Positions 1 to 6,000 of a stretch of 8,104 nt of DNA are shown here, piece after piece. The notes below the pieces were generated by a model that was not told the DNA's origin, searched no databases, and worked only from the letters and a program-made list of their open reading frames with translations. The stretch comes from Bacteroidales bacterium UBA4347 (GTDB lineage Bacteria; Bacteroidota; Bacteroidia; Bacteroidales; P3): contig DGTB01000046.1 in NCBI GenBank assembly GCA_002394185.1, positions 1-8,104 on the forward strand, written 5' to 3'. Position numbers and translations under genes: made by a program. The stretch's first letter is position 1. Every line of letters starts with the position of its first letter.

Positions 1-736
1 AGAACTCGGCCAGGTGGCGCGGGGTATTGCTGTTCTCGGCGCGGAAGGTGGGGCCGAAGGTGTATATTTTGCCCAGCGAGGTGGCGCCCAGCTCGCCCTC
101 CAGCTGTCCGCTGACGGTCAGGGCGGTGAACTTGCCGAAGAAGTCCTGCTCCCAGTCGATGGTGCCGTCCTCCTTGCGGGGCGGATTCTCGGGGTCGAGG
201 GTCGAGACGTGGAACATCTCGCCGGCTCCTTCGCAGTCGCTGGCGGTGATGAGCGGCGTGTGGAAGTAGAAGAAGCCGCGCTCGTGGAAGAAGGTGTGGA
301 TGGCCATGGCCATGTGGTGGCGCAGGCGCATGACGGCGCCGAAGGTGTTGGTGCGCAGGCGCAGATGGCCTATCTCGCGCAGGAACTCCATGCTGTGGCC
401 CTTCTTCTGCAGGGGGTAGGTGTTGGGGTCGGCCTCGCCGTAGACGACGATGCGTTCGGCCTGTACCTCGACGGCCTGGCCCGAGCCCTGGCTCTCGACG
501 AGCGTGCCCTCCACGCCGATGCAGGCACCGGTGGTGATGCGCTTCAGCTCATCCTCAAACTTGGTGGGGTCCGCCACCACCTGTATGTTGTGGATGATGG
601 AGCCGTCGTTGACGGCCAGGAAGGCGACGTTCTTGTTGCCGCGCTTGGTGCGGACCCATCCCTTTACGCATATCGTGGTGCCCAGCAGGGCACTCACGTC
701 TTCTTTCAGCAGTTGCTTAATCTCGTAACGTTTCAT
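1..736 (-). CDS. asnS: Asparaginyl-tRNA synthetase (AsnRS), C-terminal part cut off by window edge
   Basis: Cytoplasmic class II aminoacyl-tRNA synthetase that joins asparagine to tRNA-Asn using ATP. The ATG is at 736-734 and 245 codons are present of roughly 465 usual for the family; the rest lies left of the window. The N-terminal OB-fold anticodon-binding domain spans about residues 20-105 ([16 protein letters not shown] near 24-39, NDGS at 43-46). The catalytic core starts near 130. It has a motif-1 region with [20 protein letters not shown] (154-173), then [10 protein letters not shown] (206-215), then the class II motif-2 signature [15 protein letters not shown] (231-245) at the window edge. 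[10 protein letters not shown] and [14 protein letters not shown] separate AsnRS from AspRS. It is the last visible gene of the thyA-manC-asnS run, 12 bases after the manC stop. There is no Shine-Dalgarno sequence before the ATG; the spacer is A-rich, as often in Bacteroidota. Identification is very secure. Confidence 0.97.
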   Translation of the reverse strand, partial: MKRYEIKQLLKEDVSALLGTTICVKGWVRTKRGNKNVAFLAVNDGSIIHNIQVVADPTKFEDELKRITTGACIGVEGTLVESQGSGQAVEVQAERIVVYGEADPNTYPLQKKGHSMEFLREIGHLRLRTNTFGAVMRLRHHMAMAIHTFFHERGFFYFHTPLITASDCEGAGEMFHVSTLDPENPPRKEDGTIDWEQDFFGKFTALTVSGQLEGELGATSLGKIYTFGPTFRAENSNTPRHLAEF

Positions 737-748
737 ATTGTTGTTGTT
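737..748 (-). other. AAC-repeat spacer between manC and asnS (SD-less translation leader)
   Basis: The 12 bases between the manC stop and the asnS ATG read AACAACAACAAT on the coding strand. No purine-rich ribosome site is present. Such A-rich, unstructured leaders are usual for Bacteroidota genes. The short spacing supports co-transcription of asnS with manC. Confidence 0.6.
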
Positions 749-1825
749 TTATTTTTTATCTATCAGTTTTTTCAGTTCCACGTCGTTGGCGAAGCGGAAG
801 ACTTGTTCTTCGTTTTTGCGTCGGCAGACCATGAGGGTGTTTTCGTTGGCGGCGACGATGTATCCGTCCAGACCCTCGAGGACGACGGTCTTGGTGTGGT
901 CGTCGGGCATGACGACGAGGGTGTTGCGGGTATCGTAGGTAAATACATTGCCGCAGAGGACGGCGTTGCCGTTGTGGTCGCGGGGGGAGACATCGTAGAG
1001 TGAATCCCATGTCTCCACATCGCTCCAGCCGAAGCTGGCGGCGAGCACGTGCACATTGTCGGCTTTCTCCATGATACCATGGTCTATACTGATGGACTCG
1101 CACTGCGAGTAGACCTGTTCGAGTTTGGCGGTCAGCGTGTGTAGGTCGGTATGGAGGAAAGTCTCCGCGATGGCGGGCAGGTAGTCCTCGTAGGCTTTGC
1201 GCAGCACCGGCAGGGTCCACACGAAGATACCGGCATTCCAGAAGAACTCGCCGCTGGCGATGAATTGGCGAGCCATCTCGACGGGGGGCTTCTCGGTGAA
1301 GGTTACCACCTCGTGCAGGTTGTGGGCCTTGGGCAGGGCGGGTTCCTCGCGGAACTGGATGTATCCGTAACTCGTCACCGGACGTACGGGCTGTGCGCCG
1401 AGGGTGATGATCCAGTCGTGCTTGGCCACGGTGTCGACGGCCTGCTTCATGTCGGCCTTGAACTTCTCCTCGCGGAAGATGGCGTGGTCCGAGGGGGTGA
1501 CGATGACCACGGCCTCGGGGTCGCGCTCGGCGATGACGGCAGCGGCATAGGCCACGCAGGGTGCTGTGTTGCGGCGCAGGGGTTCGCTCAGCACCTGCCA
1601 CTCCTCCAGCTCCGGCAGCTGCTCGCGCACGCGGTCGGTATACTGCTCGCCGGTGACCACCACGATGCGTTCCTTGCTGCAGAGCTGCGCGTAGCGGCGG
1701 TAGGTGCTTTGCAGCATGGTGCGCCCGGTGCCCATCACGTCGATGAACTGCTTGGGGCTGTCGGCATTGCTGATGGGCCAGAAGCGGCTTCCCAGGCCGC
1801 CGGCCATGATGACGCACCAGGTCAT
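749..1825 (-). CDS. manC: Mannose-1-phosphate guanylyltransferase (GDP-mannose pyrophosphorylase), monofunctional
   Basis: Makes GDP-mannose from mannose-1-phosphate and GTP in the cytoplasm, supplying mannose and fucose-type sugars for surface glycans. The protein has 358 residues and a single nucleotidyltransferase (GT-A/Rossmann-like) domain. The nucleotide-binding loop is [12 protein letters not shown] (8-19) followed by PKQF (24-27). Further family motifs are [11 protein letters not shown] (80-90), TPSDH (110-114, likely metal-binding Asp113), SYGYI (152-156), FTEKP (176-180), FFWNAGIF (194-201), SIDHGIMEK (246-254) and GWSDVETW (266-273). The C-terminal mannose-6-phosphate isomerase cupin of bifunctional ManC/AlgA proteins is absent, so it should have only the transferase activity. 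The start ATG at 1825-1823 overlaps the thyA stop (ATGA), and a strong GGGGAGGTG ribosome site lies just upstream, inside thyA. The family is secure. Preference for mannose-1-phosphate over another hexose-1-phosphate is inferred from these motifs. Confidence 0.93.
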   Translation of the reverse strand: MTWCVIMAGGLGSRFWPISNADSPKQFIDVMGTGRTMLQSTYRRYAQLCSKERIVVVTGEQYTDRVREQLPELEEWQVLSEPLRRNTAPCVAYAAAVIAERDPEAVVIVTPSDHAIFREEKFKADMKQAVDTVAKHDWIITLGAQPVRPVTSYGYIQFREEPALPKAHNLHEVVTFTEKPPVEMARQFIASGEFFWNAGIFVWTLPVLRKAYEDYLPAIAETFLHTDLHTLTAKLEQVYSQCESISIDHGIMEKADNVHVLAASFGWSDVETWDSLYDVSPRDHNGNAVLCGNVFTYDTRNTLVVMPDDHTKTVVLEGLDGYIVAANENTLMVCRRKNEEQVFRFANDVELKKLIDKK

Positions 1826-2616
1826 ACGCTCACCTCCCCTTTGATGTGTGGATGTGGGTCGTAGCCTTCGAGGCGGAAGTCCTCATACTCGAAGTCGAAG
1901 ATGCTCTTGCGCTCGGGGTTGATGTGCATCGTGGGCAGGGAGCGCGGCTCGCGGGTGAGCTGCAGGTGTACCTGGTCCAAATGGTTCTTGTAGATGTGCG
2001 CGTCGCCGAAGGTGTGGACAAACTCGCCCGGTTTCAGGCCGCACACCTGCGCCATCATCATGGTCAGCAGGGCGTAGCTGGCGATGTTGAACGGCACGCC
2101 GAGGAATATGTCGGCGCTTCTTTGATAGAGCTGGCAGCTGAGTTTGCCGTCGCTCACGTAGAACTGGAACAGGCAATGACAGGGCGGCAAGGCCATGTCT
2201 TCGATTTCGGCGGGGTTCCACGCCGTCACCATCAGGCGGCGGCTGTAGGGGTTGGCCTTTATTTGTTCCACCACGTTGGCAATCTGGTCTATCGTGCCGC
2301 CACGGCCATCGGGCCACGAGCGCCACTGGCTGCCGTATACGGGTCCCAGGTTGCCCTCGGCGTCGGCCCACTCGTCCCAGATGGAGACGCCGTGGTCTTT
2401 GAGGTACTTGATATTCGTGTCGCCGCGGAGGAACCACAGCAGTTCGTATATGATTGAGCGCAGGTGCAGCTTCTTCGTCGTCAGCACGGGGAAACCCTTG
2501 TCGAGGTCGAAGCGCATCTGGTAGCCGAACACGCCCACGGTGCCCGTACCGGTGCGGTCCTGGCGCTCCGTGCCGTGGTCCAGCACATGTTGCAGTAGGT
2601 TTAGATATTGTTTCAT
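1822..2616 (-). CDS. thyA: Thymidylate synthase ThyA
   Basis: Cytoplasmic homodimeric enzyme that methylates dUMP to dTMP using 5,10-methylene-tetrahydrofolate, giving dihydrofolate. It has 264 residues, the same length as E. coli ThyA, and the key residues fall on E. coli numbers: Arg21, Arg126/Arg127 (YSRR), catalytic Cys146 in the PPCHC motif, Arg166 in YQRSAD, Asp169, Asn177 in VPFN, and His207/Tyr209 (HIY). This collinearity fixes the start at the ATG at 2616-2614. It is the first gene of the minus-strand operon. Its last codons (KGEV) also form the ribosome site of manC, and its stop overlaps the manC start. The usual partner folA (dihydrofolate reductase) is not immediately downstream; it may lie elsewhere. 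A GGAG lies 13 bases before the ATG, too far to be a good ribosome site. The gene is intact. Confidence 0.99.
   Translation of the reverse strand: MKQYLNLLQHVLDHGTERQDRTGTGTVGVFGYQMRFDLDKGFPVLTTKKLHLRSIIYELLWFLRGDTNIKYLKDHGVSIWDEWADAEGNLGPVYGSQWRSWPDGRGGTIDQIANVVEQIKANPYSRRLMVTAWNPAEIEDMALPPCHCLFQFYVSDGKLSCQLYQRSADIFLGVPFNIASYALLTMMMAQVCGLKPGEFVHTFGDAHIYKNHLDQVHLQLTREPRSLPTMHINPERKSIFDFEYEDFRLEGYDPHPHIKGEVSV
1831..1839 (-). promoter_or_regulatory. Strong Shine-Dalgarno site for manC inside the end of thyA
   Basis: Read on the minus strand, GGGGAGGTG ends 5 bases before the manC ATG. It is made from the Gly-Glu-Val codons near the end of thyA. Together with the ATGA overlap it suggests translational coupling or re-initiation of manC after thyA. 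It stands out because the asnS start and the large plus-strand gene have only A-rich leaders. Confidence 0.75.
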
Positions 2617-2669
2617 AAATATAATCTTTCTCCATAACGAAGAAAAAATAAAAATGTTGTATGAAAATA

Positions 2670-2703
2670 AAAATATATTTCCATGTCTTTCTCGTCGACC
2701 AAA
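2670..2703 (-). promoter_or_regulatory. Candidate promoter for the thyA-manC-asnS operon
   Basis: On the minus strand, TTTG (2703-2700) is followed after 22 bases by TATATTTT (2677-2670), one mismatch from TAnnTTTG. Spacing and order suit a Bacteroidota promoter and would give a leader of roughly 45-50 bases before thyA. In such AT-rich DNA a match of this quality can arise by chance, so this is tentative. Confidence 0.33.
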
Positions 2704-2762
2704 CAGCAGGTGGTCAAGATAGGTCTGTCTGGCAAAAAAACATTCAGGAACAAAAAAAGTAT

Positions 2763-2770
2763 TATATTTG
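2763..2770 (+). promoter_or_regulatory. Predicted -7 promoter element (TATATTTG) for the giant secreted-protein gene
   Basis: TATATTTG fits the Bacteroidota housekeeping sigma consensus TAnnTTTG exactly. It would place the transcription start near 2776-2780 and give an AT-rich leader of about 160 bases before the ATG at 2936. No clear TTTG -33 box is seen about 19-23 bases upstream; that stretch is A-rich (around 2732-2758), so the promoter may be weak or need an activator. Confidence 0.5.
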
Positions 2771-2783
2771 CACCCGAAAAATG

Positions 2784-2808
2784 TATAGATAAATTTATAT
2801 AGATAAAT
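2784..2808. repeat. 11-base direct repeat in the leader (TATAGATAAAT twice, 14-base period)
   Basis: TATAGATAAAT occurs at 2784-2794 and again at 2798-2808, separated by TTA. It lies just downstream of the predicted transcription start of the plus-strand gene. It could be a tandem regulator site or simply low-complexity AT-rich DNA; the sequence does not decide. Confidence 0.6.
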
Positions 2809-2935
2809 AATAATCGATTGTTGTGTAAGTGTATAGGGCTCTCGTTTGTTTGAATTCGATTTGTGAAAAAATGAGAATAATCATGTTTAAATCGGCAATA
2901 AACATCTAAATTAACTTAATAAACAAAAAAACATC

Positions 2936-3001
2936 ATGACAAAAACTAAACAATTTCTGACCTTCCTGGCAGCCATAGCAATGGCCGGTGGGGTCAATGC
3001 C
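2936..3001 (+). other. Sec signal peptide (signal peptidase I type) of the giant protein
   Basis: Residues 1-22 show a Lys-containing start (Lys3, Lys5), a hydrophobic core around FLTFLAAIAMAG (7-18), and a VNA motif with cleavage predicted between Ala22 and Gln23. There is no lipobox cysteine, so the product is not expected to be a lipoprotein. It fixes the start codon and shows export across the inner membrane. Confidence 0.88.
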
Positions 3002-6000
3002 CAGCAGTTGTCCGACTATTCGGTCACTGTGGGCAACGAAACATTCATGTCGATTGCCAGTACGGAGCATCTCCTATCCAGTGTGGATGGAGATGGTGGC
3101 TCGCAGACTGTGGCGCTGCCTTTCAATTTCCGTTTTGGAGAGACTCTCTATGGTCAAGGGACTACGCTCACTGTACGTGCTGACGGTTACGTCTACTTTG
3201 GTGCAACCAGTGCAAACCACAATGCCGCTGCAGCCTATACGAACAGCTTCGTCGACTATTATTTTATCTGTCCCGTAATGGGTGGTGATGGTAAAATCAC
3301 TGCCGATAGTGCCAACTCCGGCGCCTATGCTGTCGACACCATTGACGACAATGGTGACAGTCTGCTTATCATCGAGTTTAAGGATCTGCAGTGTTTTTAT
3401 TCTCCCAATGGGAGCTACAACTATCAGCTGCGCCTTCATGCCAATGGCAACATCTCTGTGCTTTTCAACACCTCCACGGCTTCGACCAATTCTAACGTCA
3501 AGCAGAATTTCTTCATGGTCTGTGGTCGCAACGACAAGGTCAGCCTCTCAGGTTCCTGGGCCTCGCCTGTCATGGGCACTCCCTCTACGCTGCCCGACCT
3601 GGGTACCACACTGCCTGAGGCCGGCACGGTCATTACCTATGTCCGTCCCACCTCTTTCTGCCCCCGTGTAACCGGCCTTGCTGCCAGTGCTATCACCAGC
3701 AACAGTGCCATCCTCAGCTGGACTGGTTCTGACAACGCCATCGGCTATGTTCTCTCCTATGGCGACTACTCCAACGAGACCTCGGATACCACTCTGACCC
3801 TTACCGGGCTCAATCCTTCCACGGCCTATACGGTCTCCGTCCGCACCATCTGTGGCGTCGACGACACCAGCGCTGCCGTTTCCACCTCTTTCTATACCAC
3901 CTGTGTCAATATCTCCACCACCGATTCTGCCTACACCGAAGGTTTCGAGAGCTGGAGCACCACCGCTTCCGATTTCAACCCTTGCTGGAACCGCCTCTAT
4001 GCTGACTTTGACTACGAAAGCTACAGCTCCTCTTCCACCAGCTACATGCCTGTGGTCTCCTCCACCTTTGCCCATAGCGGTTTGCAGTCGCTCCGCATGC
4101 GCTCGCACTTCTACCTTGATGACTATTCTTCTGGCGATGTCGACGATGCTTCCATCGCTTTCATGCCTGTCTTTGAGAGCGATGTGCGTTTGCTCAACCT
4201 TCGTTTCTGGTACAAGGCCGGTTCCAATCCTTCCTATCTGCATTTGGCTGTGGGTGTCAGTACCACCATTGCCGACACCAGCACTTTTACCCGCCTGCTT
4301 ACCATTGCCCCTGCCGACACCTCCTGGCATGAGTACGAAGTTGAACTCCTCGGCTATTCCGGCACTGGCAACCGCATCACCTTCATCCAGTACAGCGAAG
4401 ACGGTAGCTATAGCGCCGATTATGGCTATATCGACGACATCCGTGTCGAGGAACTGGGCGACTGCTTCCGTCCCGCTGCTGTCAGCGTGAGAGAGCTCGC
4501 CCCCACATCTGCCACCATTACCTGGACCGAACTCAACACCATCGGCACCTACCAGATAGTCGTTAATGGCGACGAGTCCACCGCTACCACTGTTGTTGCC
4601 GACACTTCCGCCATCATCACTCTCGAGGCCAACACCGAGTATACTGTCTCCGTCAGTACCCTCTGCAACGGTGAATATACCGATGCCCGCAGCATCAGCT
4701 TCCGCACACCCTGCACCCCTGTGGCCCACGAGGACTTGCCCTGGAGTCAGAACTTTGACAATGTCGAGGCCTCCGGGAACACCCCCATCGATATACCCTG
4801 CATGACTTTCAATGTCGGCCATGGCTACTACTATTTCCCCTATACCAATGCCAGCATTTACTATGGCGCCAGTGGCAAATCGCTCTTCTTTTATACCAGC
4901 AGCGGCTACGATCCCCAGATTGTTGTGTTGCCCCTCTTCGATGACGATATCAATACTCTGCAGCTCTCTTTCTATAGCCGTGTCTCCAACACCGCCGCCG
5001 CCTTCGAGGTCGGCACCATGACCAACCCCTCCGACCCCACTACCTTTGTCCCCTTCGACACCACCGTGTCCACCGCAACCCATACGTGGGAGTATCAGCA
5101 GTTCTCCTTTGCCGACTACAATGGCCTGGGCAGCTATATCGCCCTCCGTCCCATGCCTTTCAATGGTTACTACCTCTATCTTGACAATCTCTCCGTCGGC
5201 AATATCACAGAGTGTGCCCGTGTCGCCTCTGTCTCCGTCGACAGCCTCTCCGCACACTATGTGCACATCGCCATCGCCGATTCCGTCAATCAGAACAGCT
5301 ATCTTGTCGAGATTATCGGTGGCGGCGATACCATTCTCGAGAATTTCTACACCAACGAGTTCAGTGTCGACACTCTCCAGGCTATCACTTCCTACACTGT
5401 CAATGTCTACACCGTCTGCTCCGATGCCACCACCGCTCCTGTAACCATCTCCTTCACCACTCCTTGCGAGGCTGTGGCAATGCCCTTCTCCGAGAACTTC
5501 GACTCCATGAACAACATCAACGACCTTGACTGCTGGGGCTTCTACAACGGCCTCTACATCGATTCCATCCAGAGCGCCAGCTTCACTTCCGGCAGCAATT
5601 GGCATCGCCACACCACGGCCATGGAGGGCTCCACCCATGTGAAACTGAACATCTATGGTGGCTCCTGCAAATCCTGGATCGTCACCCCCGAAATCAGCAT
5701 CTCCAGCGCCAACGCCACCTTGAGTTTCGACTATGCTCTGACGGCTTACAACAATGCCAATGCACCCAATGTCAGCAATGTCGCCGACGACCGCTTCCTC
5801 GTCCTTGCCTCCGCCAACGGCGGCAACACCTGGAGCGTCCTCGCCGCTTGGGACAACTCTGCCAGCAACAACTCCTACGCTGCCATCACCAACGCTGCCC
5901 AGATGGCTTCTATACCCCTCTCGCAGTATGATGGACAGAACATCCGCATCGCTTTCTACGGCGAGAGCACCGTCTCCGGTGGCGACAACGACCTCCACAT

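Larger units (their letters stand above)
2617..2935. other. AT-rich divergent intergenic region, no gene seen
   Basis: These 319 bases separate the minus-strand thyA operon from the plus-strand giant secreted-protein gene, so both transcription units should start here. The region is visibly richer in A/T than the coding DNA on both sides. It contains a TAnnTTTG-type element facing right, a weaker candidate facing left, and a short direct repeat. No tRNA, riboswitch-like fold or hairpin terminator was recognised by eye. The only notable small frame (ATG at 2661, 43 codons) has no recognisable product. Confidence 0.8.

Noticed and set aside
14..1003. Plus-strand open frame of 329 codons
   Set aside because: It is antisense to asnS and manC, whose protein motifs are unmistakable. 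The predicted product is low-complexity.
749..1825. manC as a bifunctional guanylyltransferase / phosphomannose isomerase
   Set aside because: The protein stops at 358 residues, right after the transferase domain; no cupin domain follows.
1151..2457. Plus-strand frames opposite manC and thyA
   Set aside because: They are shadows of two well-conserved genes; no motif or ribosome site supports them.
1883..2635. Alternative minus-strand frame of 250 codons starting upstream of thyA
   Set aside because: It overlaps thyA in another frame and encodes a Arg/Pro-rich shadow; the thyA frame carries all catalytic residues.
2661..2792. Small plus-strand ORF of 43 codons in the intergenic region
   Set aside because: No ribosome site, no recognisable motif, and the predicted promoter of the giant gene lies inside it. 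Chance occurrence is likely.
2845..2872. Second rightward promoter around TTTGTTTGAATTCGATTTG
   Set aside because: The TTTG and the near-match TCGATTTG are much too close together to serve as -33 and -7 boxes, and the near-match lacks the A of TAnnTTTG.
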